From a virus: a stretch of DNA of 47,984 nt. The stretch is taken from the IMG/VR virus record IMGVR_UViG_3300007520_000030, positions 1-47,984 of that record; one strand, 5' to 3'. Below the pieces are notes generated by a model. The model ran no database searches. It was given only the letters and a program-made list of their open reading frames with translations, and was not told the origin of the DNA. Below are positions 17,547-25,806 of this stretch, in pieces; within the stretch, counting starts at the first letter, position 1; the number at the start of each line of letters is the position of its first letter. Position numbers and translations under genes: made by a program.

Positions 17547-18137
17547 AGTTGTTAATACTCCTAGTTTTGGGCGTTTATCAAACGCATATTCTGGGTAAAA
17601 CGGGCCATTGACATCGATATAGTGAAAAAATGCCTGCACTTGATAGCTGGTGTTACTTGCTACAAACGGATCTCTCCAATGCTCAACATCACATCCTCTA
17701 TAAATTATAGCATCTCCCGGATCTTGATTAATTAACATATCAGGTTCAACATACATCCCCCAACGATAATCTGCAGGGGTTGATTTATAGTTAAATCCAA
17801 AACATACAGTTGTGCTTATTTCGCAACTTGGCCTATCTCGATGTCTATGCAACTCCATACCTGGTCGATATACGCGGTAATATGTATAAGTGGGACATAG
17901 TTTTAAACCGGTATTTTTTTCCATGTGCGGTTGCAAAAAATGTATCATTGTTTCCATTAATGTATCGCCGTAGACTGAATGAGAATTTTCTACTTGCGCA
18001 GTAGTACCTAAATCTGGTGAAAATTCTGTTTCTTCTTTTAGTAGAGCGTATCGTGTAATTATACGGCATAAATCAATAGGAACTAATTTTTTTACATCAA
18101 TGTATTTGTTTTTTTTAAATAGATCTGGGTTATTCAT
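17532..18137 (-). CDS. 2OG-Fe(II) oxygenase, prolyl-4-hydroxylase-like
   Basis: This 201-residue protein has the double-stranded beta-helix pattern of prolyl 4-hydroxylase-type oxygenases: YTYYRVYRPGMELHRHRDRP with iron ligands H99-x-D101, CEISTTVCFGFNY, then PGDAIIYRGCDVEHWRDPF with distal H153, and a final strand QVQAFFHYID. The Arg/Lys that usually anchors 2-oxoglutarate after the distal His is not obvious, as I recall for other marine phage members. It is the last gene of a three-gene minus-strand operon (overlapping the previous by ATGA). The substrate is unknown; protein side-chain hydroxylation is common for this fold. Confidence 0.8.
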   Translation of the reverse strand: MNNPDLFKKNKYIDVKKLVPIDLCRIITRYALLKEETEFSPDLGTTAQVENSHSVYGDTLMETMIHFLQPHMEKNTGLKLCPTYTYYRVYRPGMELHRHRDRPSCEISTTVCFGFNYKSTPADYRWGMYVEPDMLINQDPGDAIIYRGCDVEHWRDPFVASNTSYQVQAFFHYIDVNGPFYPEYAFDKRPKLGVLTTGINN

Positions 18138-18922
18138 TTAAATGGTGCTCCTAAACTCCAGCTAACTAAACTATATCTAGTACCGCAAGTAACTGGTGTT
18201 ACTTGATGAGGGACGTGTGAAGGAAATACTATAATTGATCCTTTTGGTCGAATTTCAGTACAAGTATGATATTGATCTGGGCGATGCGCTCCTAAATCAA
18301 ATTTTAAGTTACCTCCTTCATAGTCGTCGGGATTGTTAAGGCTAATAGTTACACTAAGTTTGCGTATTTTTCCAATCATATTGGAATTATCTGTTGCCTG
18401 ATGATCCTCTGGAGATGTTTCTCCAAAATGATTAGTATACGGAGATCCGTTGGTATTTTTACGAATGGAGTCAACTTCAGGGTTAAATAGTCGATACGGC
18501 AATTCTGATGAATCAGAATGCCAACCGTAGAATTGATCAACACTGTACTTTGTAAATTGCATGTCTTCGGTATAATCCCAATCAAAGTTCCAGGCAGCAC
18601 GCTGATTGGCTTCTCGAATAAAAGGCCATACAAGATCATATAAATTTGGATCATTTAAAAATGTTACCGACGAATCTCTAAGATATACATTATCAATGTC
18701 AATGCCTTTGTTAACCAAATTTGCAGCAGTTTCAGTGTTTGAAGGAATTTTATCCTTACCAGCTTGCTTTTGTCTCCATCCTCCAGTTGTTCCTGCTATT
18801 ACATGGTCTCCAAATTTTTTACGCTCGTCGTGCATTTTCCTTAAACCCATTTCGACTATTTGGTCGCAGATATATTCGGGAATTGCCGATTTAAAGTACC
18901 AGTAATGATATTTTAGTATCAT
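18134..18922 (-). CDS. 2OG-Fe(II) oxygenase, PKHD-type hydroxylase
   Basis: This 262-residue protein has a complete PKHD-type site. FYGWHSDSSE gives H135-x-D137. The core strands KLSVTISLNNPDDYEGGNLK and GSIIVFPSHVPHQVTPVT give distal H239. GTRYSLVSW gives the 2OG-anchoring R249. An N-terminal helical region (CDQIVEMGLRKMHDER) precedes the fold. PKHD enzymes are common in marine T4-like phages with largely untested substrates. Both ends overlap neighbours by ATGA, so all three oxygenase-like genes at 17532-19536 are one translational unit transcribed from the late box at 19571-19584. Confidence 0.85.
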   Translation of the reverse strand: MILKYHYWYFKSAIPEYICDQIVEMGLRKMHDERKKFGDHVIAGTTGGWRQKQAGKDKIPSNTETAANLVNKGIDIDNVYLRDSSVTFLNDPNLYDLVWPFIREANQRAAWNFDWDYTEDMQFTKYSVDQFYGWHSDSSELPYRLFNPEVDSIRKNTNGSPYTNHFGETSPEDHQATDNSNMIGKIRKLSVTISLNNPDDYEGGNLKFDLGAHRPDQYHTCTEIRPKGSIIVFPSHVPHQVTPVTCGTRYSLVSWSLGAPFK

Positions 18923-19536
18923 TTAAATATTGCTCCATGAACATGTCCTACTATAATACGTTTAACTCCATTAGTTACAGCGTTAATTTTGTAAGGCATG
19001 TATGATGGAAAAATTAAACAAGCGCCTTGATCGTTCAATTCCGATTGTGATGTATCGATATTTAAAAATTCAATATCACCGCCATTGTATGTTGTAGGAT
19101 CAGACAAATTGATTATAAAGGTAATTTTTCTAGAAGGGGCCATCGGCGTTAATTCTAAATGCATGTTATAGAAATCGTCTTCTGAATATGTAAATACTTG
19201 GGGGAAGTCTTGGTCAATAATTCCTATAAGATTGAAATCGTAAATTTCGGTATTTGCATTTTTTGTAATTTCTCTAATATTTAGAAAAGGAAATCCAGCA
19301 GTGTCGCCGCGCAACTTTTGTCTTTTAGATTGATGAAATTCTTTAGATCCTATAACAGTTGACGGTAGCCATAATTCTTCAACGCAAGTAGATAGAATCT
19401 GATCACACTCGTCCTTAGAAAACATCATAGCTTTATTGATTGATGTAATTTCTAATGTTGGTATGTTTGTTGTAACGAGTTCTGCCGGGTCAGTAAAATT
19501 ACTGTCGGACAAAGTTTCTAGATTGTCAGTAGTCAT
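18919..19536 (-). CDS. PKHD-like oxygenase homologue with degenerate metal site
   Basis: This 205-residue protein is shaped like the adjacent PKHD enzyme: FYNMHLELTPMAPSRKITFI, then INLSDPTTYNGGDIEFL, ACLIFPSYMPYKINAVTNG and VGHVHGAIFK. The metal ligands differ. The H-x-D is H126-x-E128, the distal His is replaced by Tyr182 (PSYMPYKIN against PSHVPHQVT next door), and the anchoring Arg aligns with Lys192. It may therefore be a pseudoenzyme or partner subunit. The start is ATG 19536 (MTTDNLETLSD), with TTGGAGTG as SD, rather than the upstream in-frame ATG at 19629, which lies beyond the late box. Confidence 0.7.
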   Translation of the reverse strand: MTTDNLETLSDSNFTDPAELVTTNIPTLEITSINKAMMFSKDECDQILSTCVEELWLPSTVIGSKEFHQSKRQKLRGDTAGFPFLNIREITKNANTEIYDFNLIGIIDQDFPQVFTYSEDDFYNMHLELTPMAPSRKITFIINLSDPTTYNGGDIEFLNIDTSQSELNDQGACLIFPSYMPYKINAVTNGVKRIIVGHVHGAIFK

Positions 19537-19570
19537 TGAGGCACTCCAATTTGTTGTGTTGATGTTTATT

Positions 19571-19584
19571 CTAATATTTATTAG
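19571..19584 (-). promoter_or_regulatory. T4-type late promoter, minus-strand oxygenase operon
   Basis: The minus strand reads CTAATAAATATTAG, a TAATAAATA late box 35-48 bases before ATG 19536. It pairs with a plus-strand box at 19645-19658, so the 139-base gap is a divergent late-promoter region for two arms of the oxygenase/halogenase island. Confidence 0.55.
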
Positions 19585-19644
19585 TTTACATAGACTAGTA
19601 TGTAAATTATGAGTTATCGCTTTCAACATTGTGTAACTAGCAGC

Positions 19645-19658
19645 TTAATAAATACTTC
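19645..19658 (+). promoter_or_regulatory. T4-type late promoter, first halogenase operon
   Basis: The plus strand reads TTAATAAATACTTC, the same TAATAAATAC box seen before the cupredoxin fibre gene. It lies 18 bases before ATG 19676, with AGAAGG at 19664-19669 as SD. It would drive the five-gene run ending at 24630. Confidence 0.6.
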
Positions 19659-19675
19659 ATAATAGAAGGTAAAAA

Positions 19676-20287
19676 ATGAGTACCCCGATTTTAACAGACT
19701 CAAGTATAACACATGCTCAAGTTCAAGTAACGCCTCGAGAGAATGAATTTATTGAACATTATGTGTTAGGGCCGCACTTTCCTTGGTTCTGGCAAGATCA
19801 TCAGACATTTAAAGACGATCCAAACTTACCTTTAGAAATTAAAGAAAATCTTAAGTTTTATAACGGACCGTTCTTAAGTCATACACTACTACATCGATTC
19901 GAGGATGAGAGTGTAAAGCATACCGAACGAGATAGTAAACACATTAGTACACATTTTGAGTTTTTTTTAGAAATATTTCACCGATTTATGTCCAACAATG
20001 GGCTTAAATATAGTAATATATTTAGAGCAAACTTAAATTTAACTTGGCACTCTAGCGACTTACATTCAGCACCCCATTTAGATCATACCTGGCCGCATAA
20101 TAATTTTATTATGTATCTTACTACTTGTAAAGACGGACATACAATTATATGGTCAGAAGATTTTTTAACAAGCTACATGATACCGTGTGAAAAATATATT
20201 GCAGCAACTTTTAGACAACAATGGCATGCACAGAGATACCCTGCACCAAGTTCTAAGCGAGTTGTATTAGTAATTACATATATATAA
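19676..20287 (+). CDS. 2OG-Fe(II) oxygenase-like protein
   Basis: This 203-residue protein contains a probable iron triad: SAPHLDHTWPHNN gives H134-x-D136, FRQQWHAQRYPAPSSKR gives distal H184, and R195 could anchor 2-oxoglutarate. The stretch FIMYLTTCKDGHTIIW is the central strand pair. Its N-terminus (NEFIEHYVLGPHFPWFWQDH) matches the layout of the oxygenases at 21837 and 25803, so these three form a subfamily. It is the first gene of a five-gene plus-strand operon and lies 15 bases before halogenase 1. The subfamily only loosely resembles named families such as PhyH or P4H. Confidence 0.78.
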   Translation: MSTPILTDSSITHAQVQVTPRENEFIEHYVLGPHFPWFWQDHQTFKDDPNLPLEIKENLKFYNGPFLSHTLLHRFEDESVKHTERDSKHISTHFEFFLEIFHRFMSNNGLKYSNIFRANLNLTWHSSDLHSAPHLDHTWPHNNFIMYLTTCKDGHTIIWSEDFLTSYMIPCEKYIAATFRQQWHAQRYPAPSSKRVVLVITYI

Positions 20288-20302
20288 TATTAGGAAATTT
20301 AA

Positions 20303-21862
20303 ATGAATATAGTTATTGTTGGCGGAGGAACAGCTGGATGGGCAACTGCTATGATGGCTGCTAAACGACATCCAGCCCATAGTGTCACAGTTATAGAATC
20401 TTCTAAGATTGGAATTATTGGGGTCGGCGAAAGCACTACTGGTCGTATGACTGACTTACTGATGAACTTGTTTGACGATTATGGCTGTGACATGAATGAG
20501 TTTATCGAAGAAACTGGCGCAACTTTAAAATATGGTATTGAGCACAAAGGATGGACTGATAATATTGATCAGTCATACTTTGGTCCTATTGACGGTAGTT
20601 GGACACACGCTAGTGCTCCTGATCCTATATTTTCTTGGGGACTTAAAAAGTTATCGCATGATAAATTACTAACTACTGCAAAATGTGGATATTGGATTGA
20701 TAACGGTATATCAACTTTTAACAGAGATACTATGTCATTCTTAACTCCTAATAATGCTATGCATGTAGATGCGCAGTTAGTAGGAGAATATTTCAAAAGA
20801 AAATGTTTAAATAATACAAATGCTAGACATATCGACAGTGAAGTGGTAGACGTTAGTCTTGATTCAATTACAGGAAATATTAAAAGTGTTAAATTGCGCA
20901 GCGATGAGATAGTCAATGGTGATTTTTTTATCGACTGTACTGGATTTTCAAAAGTATTAATGAATAAATTAGATAGCAAATGGATAGGGTATCGAGATCA
21001 ACTGCCGCTTAATACTGCTATTCCTTTTTGGCTGGATTATGAAAAAGATGAGATACCAGCTATTGCTTCTGTTGCGTGGGCACAAAAAAACGGATGGATG
21101 TGGCAAATTCCGCTGATGGATCGTAAAGGGGCGGGCTATATATTTGATGATAGATTTACTACTGTCGAAAAAGCTCAAGAAGAAGTTGAAACAATATTAG
21201 GTTGCCCGGTCGACGTACGAAAGGTTATAAAGTTTGATGCAGGTCGACAAGAATCATCTTGGATTAAAAATTGTCTGGCTATTGGTCTATCGTCAGCATT
21301 TTTAGAGCCATTAGAAGCAACTTCGATTCATTCAACAATTGTACAAGCACACATGTTCTTGTATCAATACGTAAAACCCACGATCGAAGAAACATTAAAC
21401 GACGGTGCAAGAAAAATTCACAATCAACGAGTTCGTCAGATGTATGACGATATCAAAGATTTCTTAGTCATGCATTATATGGGTGGAAGAAGCGATAGTG
21501 ACTTTTGGAAGTACGTTAAATTTGATATTGACAAACCAGAGTATATATTGAATCTTGTTGAGTTGTCAAAATCAGGGATGCCTAATACGCACGAATTTCC
21601 TAGCTATCAGGGATCAGCAGGTTGGCCTCTTTATAGTTATGTTATGGCAGGGCTTGGGCTGATAAACAAAGAAGCTGCATATGCAGGATTAAATTTTAAT
21701 CTTTCAGGATATGGCAATTGCGAACAGGCAGCTGCCCATGCATATTATGAATTACAAGATACATGGAAACAAGATGCTAAAGCCTGTTTAACCTACAAAG
21801 AATTTATTCAACATTTTAGAGAGTTAAGATTTAAAAATGGCTTTTCAAATAAACAATATTAA
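20303..21862 (+). CDS. Flavin-dependent tryptophan-type halogenase 1
   Basis: This is a 519-residue protein. It has the FAD-binding IVGGGTAGWATA at residues 5-16, IGVGEST at 39-45, and the catalytic Lys equivalent to RebH Lys79 at K76 (ETGATLKYGIEHKGW). The halogenase-specific W-x-W-x-I-P is W265-M-W-Q-I-P270, followed by GAGYIF. FLEPLEATS (333-341) holds the Glu equivalent to PrnA Glu346 at E338. At the chloride-binding loop (Ser-Thr-Gly in PrnA/RebH) it reads Ala-Thr-Ser. Such enzymes make HOX from FADH2, oxygen and halide and pass it to the Lys. No flavin reductase is in the window. The SD is AGGAAA. It overlaps the next oxygenase by 26 bases. Confidence 0.9.
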   Translation: MNIVIVGGGTAGWATAMMAAKRHPAHSVTVIESSKIGIIGVGESTTGRMTDLLMNLFDDYGCDMNEFIEETGATLKYGIEHKGWTDNIDQSYFGPIDGSWTHASAPDPIFSWGLKKLSHDKLLTTAKCGYWIDNGISTFNRDTMSFLTPNNAMHVDAQLVGEYFKRKCLNNTNARHIDSEVVDVSLDSITGNIKSVKLRSDEIVNGDFFIDCTGFSKVLMNKLDSKWIGYRDQLPLNTAIPFWLDYEKDEIPAIASVAWAQKNGWMWQIPLMDRKGAGYIFDDRFTTVEKAQEEVETILGCPVDVRKVIKFDAGRQESSWIKNCLAIGLSSAFLEPLEATSIHSTIVQAHMFLYQYVKPTIEETLNDGARKIHNQRVRQMYDDIKDFLVMHYMGGRSDSDFWKYVKFDIDKPEYILNLVELSKSGMPNTHEFPSYQGSAGWPLYSYVMAGLGLINKEAAYAGLNFNLSGYGNCEQAAAHAYYELQDTWKQDAKACLTYKEFIQHFRELRFKNGFSNKQY

Positions 21863-22487
21863 AAACGAAATACTCGTTATAGATAATGTTGTGCCTGCTA
21901 CTTTTCAACTAGCAATTATCAATAGAGTACAAGGTGTAAATCATTTCCCATGGTTTTTACTACATCGTATCGGACATCCTGATCACTATGGGATAGGAAC
22001 AACTTCTAATTATGTTGATCCAAATATAACTGATGACGTTGGGTTCTTTCATATGGCATTTGATGGTAAAACTACTTCTCCTCATTATGATTTTTTTAGA
22101 ACAATTTTAGAATTTTTTGCAGAGAAAACAAATATCAATGTAGGAAATTTACTAAGAATAAGACTTCGTTATACACATAAAGGGCAAGGTCATACTGAGC
22201 ACAAATATGCAGCCCCACATGTGGATTTTAATACTGGAAAACCTTACAGTACGCTTATCTATTATGTAGATGACAGCGATGGCGATACTATTATATTTGA
22301 TAAAATTTTTGATTCTACTCAAGAAATATATAATCCAGCATCGGCTGATCCTCTACCAGAGTTGCTAAGGATAACTCCTAAAAAAGGGTCAGCATTATTT
22401 TTTAACGGACATCGATATCATGCAGGAAATTATCCAATAACCTGTAGTTCTAGAATAGTAATTAATTTTGACTTTGAGCAACTATGA
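21837..22487 (+). CDS. 2OG-Fe(II) oxygenase-like protein
   Basis: This 216-residue protein has HKYAAPHVDFNTGKPYSTLI, giving H128-x-D130, a long loop, SALFFNGHRYHAGNYPIT with distal H195, and R206 in SSRIVINFDF. YYVDDSDGDTIIF is the central strand pair. The N-terminal FPWFLLHRIGHPDH resembles FPWFWQDH and FPWFFGEH in the oxygenases at 19676 and 25803. Its 5' end overlaps halogenase 1 by 26 bases and its 3' end overlaps the next gene by ATGA, so the proteins are translated together and probably work in one pathway. The substrate is unknown. Confidence 0.8.
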   Translation: MAFQINNIKNEILVIDNVVPATFQLAIINRVQGVNHFPWFLLHRIGHPDHYGIGTTSNYVDPNITDDVGFFHMAFDGKTTSPHYDFFRTILEFFAEKTNINVGNLLRIRLRYTHKGQGHTEHKYAAPHVDFNTGKPYSTLIYYVDDSDGDTIIFDKIFDSTQEIYNPASADPLPELLRITPKKGSALFFNGHRYHAGNYPITCSSRIVINFDFEQL

Positions 22488-23140
22488 CACATCCGTATAA
22501 AAACTATTTCATTTGCAGAGATAGCTATTTTGAAAAACCAGAAGATGTTATTGAATTATCAAAAACTCTAAACTACGCTAGATCTACATATTATCCAGGA
22601 GAGCGTACTGGCAACTTGTTAGGATTTGAAGATCCGGAAATTAAAAAATTTGCCGACTGGTTTGCCAATAGACTTAGTCATGATATATTTCCAGGTATTA
22701 GCATGTATGAATTATATCTATGTTTTCATGTTAATGTTCCTTGTAGTGATCCGCGCTATAATAAAGGATGGATACATAATGATTACGGAAATCTAGCAGG
22801 ATTAGTATATCTAACACCAGGCGAAGACAACCTAAATACAGGAACTTCAATTTTTAACAGCGACGTTAATGAATTATCAAATATTGAAGAATTGAAAACT
22901 GATGCTGCTGCATTAAAAGAGTTTTATCTTTACAATAAGATCACACCCGAGTTTATTACAGGTTTTGAAAATAATCGTCAAATGTTTGAGGATCAAGAAA
23001 CTATTAGGATAGGCAATAAATTTAATAGAATGATTGCATACGACTCTAAATTTTGGCATAGACCTAATAGCTTCACTACAACATTAAATACCCCTAGACT
23101 GTCGCTACTGTTTTTTGTATCACAATTTAATTATAACTAA
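22484..23140 (+). CDS. DUF6445-like 2OG-type oxygenase candidate
   Basis: This is a 218-residue protein. Its pattern RYNKGWIHNDYGNLAGLVYL with H98-x-D100, TPGEDNLNTGTSIFN, and a distal YDSKFWHRPNSF (H192) followed by TPRLSLLFFV (R205) resembles DUF6445-type proteins. I recall these as frequent neighbours of bacterial tryptophan halogenase-like genes; the family match should be checked. The fold looks like a double-stranded beta-helix with an inserted acidic helical stretch (NELSNIEELKTDAAALKEF). It starts by ATGA overlap with the previous oxygenase and is followed 23 bases later by halogenase 2, so it sits between two halogenases. Confidence 0.72.
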   Translation: MTHPYKNYFICRDSYFEKPEDVIELSKTLNYARSTYYPGERTGNLLGFEDPEIKKFADWFANRLSHDIFPGISMYELYLCFHVNVPCSDPRYNKGWIHNDYGNLAGLVYLTPGEDNLNTGTSIFNSDVNELSNIEELKTDAAALKEFYLYNKITPEFITGFENNRQMFEDQETIRIGNKFNRMIAYDSKFWHRPNSFTTTLNTPRLSLLFFVSQFNYN

Positions 23141-23163
23141 GTAGTAAACAGGACATATTATAA

Positions 23164-24630
23164 ATGCACACATTAAAAAAGATTTCAGTAGTTGGTGGGG
23201 GGACCGCAGGATTTGTTTCTGCGTTGATTCTAAAAACTCGTTTCCCTCATTTAGACATTAATATTATCCGATCTAAAAAAATTGGAATCATCGGAGTAGG
23301 CGAAGGTAGTACAGAGCACTGGAATGAATTCATGCAGTATATCGGAGTTCCGTTTCAAACTATTATTAAAGAATGCGATGCTACCTTTAAATGTGGAATT
23401 ATGTTTAAAGGATGGGGAGACGATTATATGCATAGTATTGGGCCAGAAAATGATATTAAAAATGGACAATATGCATCGGTCTATGGCAAATTAATTGGAG
23501 AGCAATCTCCTGCAAAAACAATAAATCCTAGTTTTTCTTGGAATAGCAGAGTATATGCAAATAGATTAGACCCTGCTTCTGGGTCTCCGTGGAATCAATA
23601 TCATTTCAATACCAGTAAACTTAACGATTTTTTATTAAAGGTATCCCTTAATAAAGGTATTACTATGGTAGACGACGAAATACTAGATGTTGTATTGTCT
23701 GAATCTGGAGAGATAGATTATCTTGTTGGCGAACTAGCCCAATATCCTGCTGATTTTTATATTGATAGCACAGGATTTAGTAAAGTATTAATATCAAAGT
23801 TAGGTGCCAAATGGCAATCGTACGGCGAATATCTCAAAATGAAAGCTGCTATTGTATTCCCATTGGGAGATACTGACGAGTATAATATGTGGACCCTGGC
23901 ACAAGCAATGGACTATGGTTGGATGTTTAAAATTCCGGTATGGGGTCGTAGCGGAAATGGATATATTTTTGATAGTGATTATATAACTCCGGAGCAGGCT
24001 AAGGAAGAAGTTGAAAAATTACTAGGGCACGAAATTCAAGTTGCAAAAACTCTTAAATTTGATCCGGGCTCATTAGATCGAGTGTGGATTAAAAATTGTT
24101 GCGCAGTTGGGCTGAGCGCTAGTTTTGTTGAACCGTTAGAAGCTACTAGTATAGGTACAAGTATTCAACAGGCATTTTTACTAATGCACCGATTGCCAAA
24201 TTATGACGAAGCAACAATAAACAAATATAATAAAGATGTTAACGATATCTTAATTAACATTAGAGATTTTGTTATATTGCACTATATTACAAAAAAAGAT
24301 AATACTCAATTTTGGCGTGATATACAAACAATGCCAGTTCCAGAAAGTCTTACAGAAAATTTAAAAAAATGGCGTAAGAACTTGCCTATTGCTGATGACT
24401 TTAAAGGCACTACTGATTACAAATTATTTAGCGAAGCGCATCATATTCATATCCTTGCTGGATTAGACCTGTTTGATACAGAGTTAATTAGACAAGAATA
24501 CAATATGATGCATCCAAAGATAAAAGAACAGGCTGAAAATTTTATTAGAGAAACAAGAACATTTGAAAAAATAAACCCTACCGTAGGACACAAGCAGTAC
24601 ATTGCCCATGTTCGTAGTACCAAATATTAA
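23164..24630 (+). CDS. Flavin-dependent tryptophan-type halogenase 2
   Basis: This is a 488-residue protein with VVGGGTAGFVSA at residues 9-20, IGVGEGST, catalytic K76 in ECDATFKCGIMFKGW, DSTGFSKVLI (201-210), W253-M-F-K-I-P258 (the second Trp of W-x-W-x-I-P is Phe), GNGYIF, and FVEPLEATS with E326. The halide loop Ala-Thr-Ser is the same as in halogenase 1, so these two are the closest pair. The substitution in the W-x-W motif, thought to keep these enzymes from acting as monooxygenases, deserves attention. It is the last gene of its operon, and its stop overlaps the convergent oxygenase gene by 4 bases. The SD contains AGGA, about 12 bases upstream. Confidence 0.88.
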   Translation: MHTLKKISVVGGGTAGFVSALILKTRFPHLDINIIRSKKIGIIGVGEGSTEHWNEFMQYIGVPFQTIIKECDATFKCGIMFKGWGDDYMHSIGPENDIKNGQYASVYGKLIGEQSPAKTINPSFSWNSRVYANRLDPASGSPWNQYHFNTSKLNDFLLKVSLNKGITMVDDEILDVVLSESGEIDYLVGELAQYPADFYIDSTGFSKVLISKLGAKWQSYGEYLKMKAAIVFPLGDTDEYNMWTLAQAMDYGWMFKIPVWGRSGNGYIFDSDYITPEQAKEEVEKLLGHEIQVAKTLKFDPGSLDRVWIKNCCAVGLSASFVEPLEATSIGTSIQQAFLLMHRLPNYDEATINKYNKDVNDILINIRDFVILHYITKKDNTQFWRDIQTMPVPESLTENLKKWRKNLPIADDFKGTTDYKLFSEAHHIHILAGLDLFDTELIRQEYNMMHPKIKEQAENFIRETRTFEKINPTVGHKQYIAHVRSTKY

Positions 24631-25208
24631 CTAAAGTTCATTGCAATTGATATTCTTGGATCTACATTTGTTCCTTGTTCTACACAATGTCGAAGATACG
24701 CTCTAAATATAATCAATGTACCTGAAGTTGGAGTGTATGAAATCCTAGAATAACTTAATGTATTCTTTTTAGTGAGACTTTTAAGTGGGAACATATCTGG
24801 TTCTTTAGGATCTTCAAATATTATTCGGCCTGAGCCTTCTGGAGCAACAGGGTAATATACAGCACTAAAAATATTTGCATTGTGCGTGTGAAATTCTTGC
24901 CAGGATTCTTTATTAGAGATATTCATCCATGCGTAGTTAGTTTCATAAGTCCCATCACAGTTATGCATCTTTGCAAATTTATGTACATGCTGAGTTGTAG
25001 CTGCAATAAGTGGATGTATTACTGGGTCGTCAAGAAGATTATGTGTTTGGTGAGTGTTATACGTTCCCCCTAACCACTCTAATCCTCCGCTAGGAGTATG
25101 TTTCTGAATGTCTAAACAATGTTGTTTAATTTTTTCATTTTCTTCAGCAGACATTAGAGCATCTTCTGTATAAACAGCTACTGGAAACCACATTTCAATT
25201 TTTTGCAT
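24627..25208 (-). CDS. TIGR02466-like putative 2OG-Fe(II) oxygenase
   Basis: This 193-residue protein has the pattern of the TIGR02466 putative oxygenase family: MWFPVAVYTEDAL at the N-terminus, NYAWMNISNKESWQEFHTHN, SAVYYPVAPEGSGRIIFEDP, TSGTLIIFRAYLRHCVEQGT and PRISIAMNF. The candidate iron ligands are H107-x-H109 and H174, with R185 for 2-oxoglutarate; the usual H-x-D is H-x-H. The start is set at ATG 25208 (MQKIEMWF); ATG 25211 is possible, while the longer frame from 25295 lies deep in the upstream gene. It overlaps that gene by about 14 bases and is last in a three-gene minus-strand operon. Confidence 0.78.
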   Translation of the reverse strand: MQKIEMWFPVAVYTEDALMSAEENEKIKQHCLDIQKHTPSGGLEWLGGTYNTHQTHNLLDDPVIHPLIAATTQHVHKFAKMHNCDGTYETNYAWMNISNKESWQEFHTHNANIFSAVYYPVAPEGSGRIIFEDPKEPDMFPLKSLTKKNTLSYSRISYTPTSGTLIIFRAYLRHCVEQGTNVDPRISIAMNFS

Positions 25209-25806
25209 CATTATCCGCCCATATGTTAAATGAAACAGATATTCTATTTCTATTAGATTTATTTTGTTGTACAGTATGTTGTAACCACGATTCAAATATC
25301 AACATTTCCCCCACTACAGGGCTATATTTTACATGACTGTAATTGTATTGATTATCTGCTTTTTTAATTCTGTCAAAAAAAGTATTTGATGCTCTTCGAG
25401 TTTCTAATGGATTATGAAATAGAATATCCCCAGAATTTTCTGGGACTTCTAAATAAAACACTCCGCTTATCAATGCGCCATAATGATCATGTCTAACAAA
25501 ATATGAGCCGGGTTGATTGTATTGTAACCAAGATGTTATTTCTACATAGCATCGTGGATCGTACCCTATTAGATCTAAATACTCTCGAGATGCATTGTTA
25601 ATATAATTTAACAAAGTTATATCACCTAATTTTCCTAAAAAGTCTTTATCTTTATAAAATGTGGTTAGCAATTCACCAGGTGCCGTTGGGTGAGAAAAAT
25701 TAGTATCCGTAATAAACTGATTAACCAATTCGGTTGTATTTTTTACTATTTCATCGTCTACTACATATGTAGCAATAGGAATTGGAAAAACATTATCAAA
25801 TTTCAT
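25195..25806 (-). CDS. TIGR02466-like putative 2OG-Fe(II) oxygenase
   Basis: This is a 203-residue protein, MKFDNVFPIPIATYVVDD at the N-terminus. SWLQYNQPGSYFVRHDHYGA carries H106-x-H108, followed by ISGVFYLEVPENSGDILFHN, GEMLIFESWLQHTVQQ with H177, and R188. Its layout is the same as the gene downstream (24627-25208), and it shares the H-x-H variant, so the two look like a tandem duplication that has diverged. It overlaps both neighbours (ATGA at 25803-25806). Its role is unknown; late expression is inferred from the box at 26421-26432. Confidence 0.78.
   Translation of the reverse strand: MKFDNVFPIPIATYVVDDEIVKNTTELVNQFITDTNFSHPTAPGELLTTFYKDKDFLGKLGDITLLNYINNASREYLDLIGYDPRCYVEITSWLQYNQPGSYFVRHDHYGALISGVFYLEVPENSGDILFHNPLETRRASNTFFDRIKKADNQYNYSHVKYSPVVGEMLIFESWLQHTVQQNKSNRNRISVSFNIWADNDAKN

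Noticed and set aside
19537-19675. RNA gene in the divergent gap
   Set aside because: The gap is explained by two late-type boxes and ribosome-binding sites; no stable hairpin or tRNA-like fold was seen.
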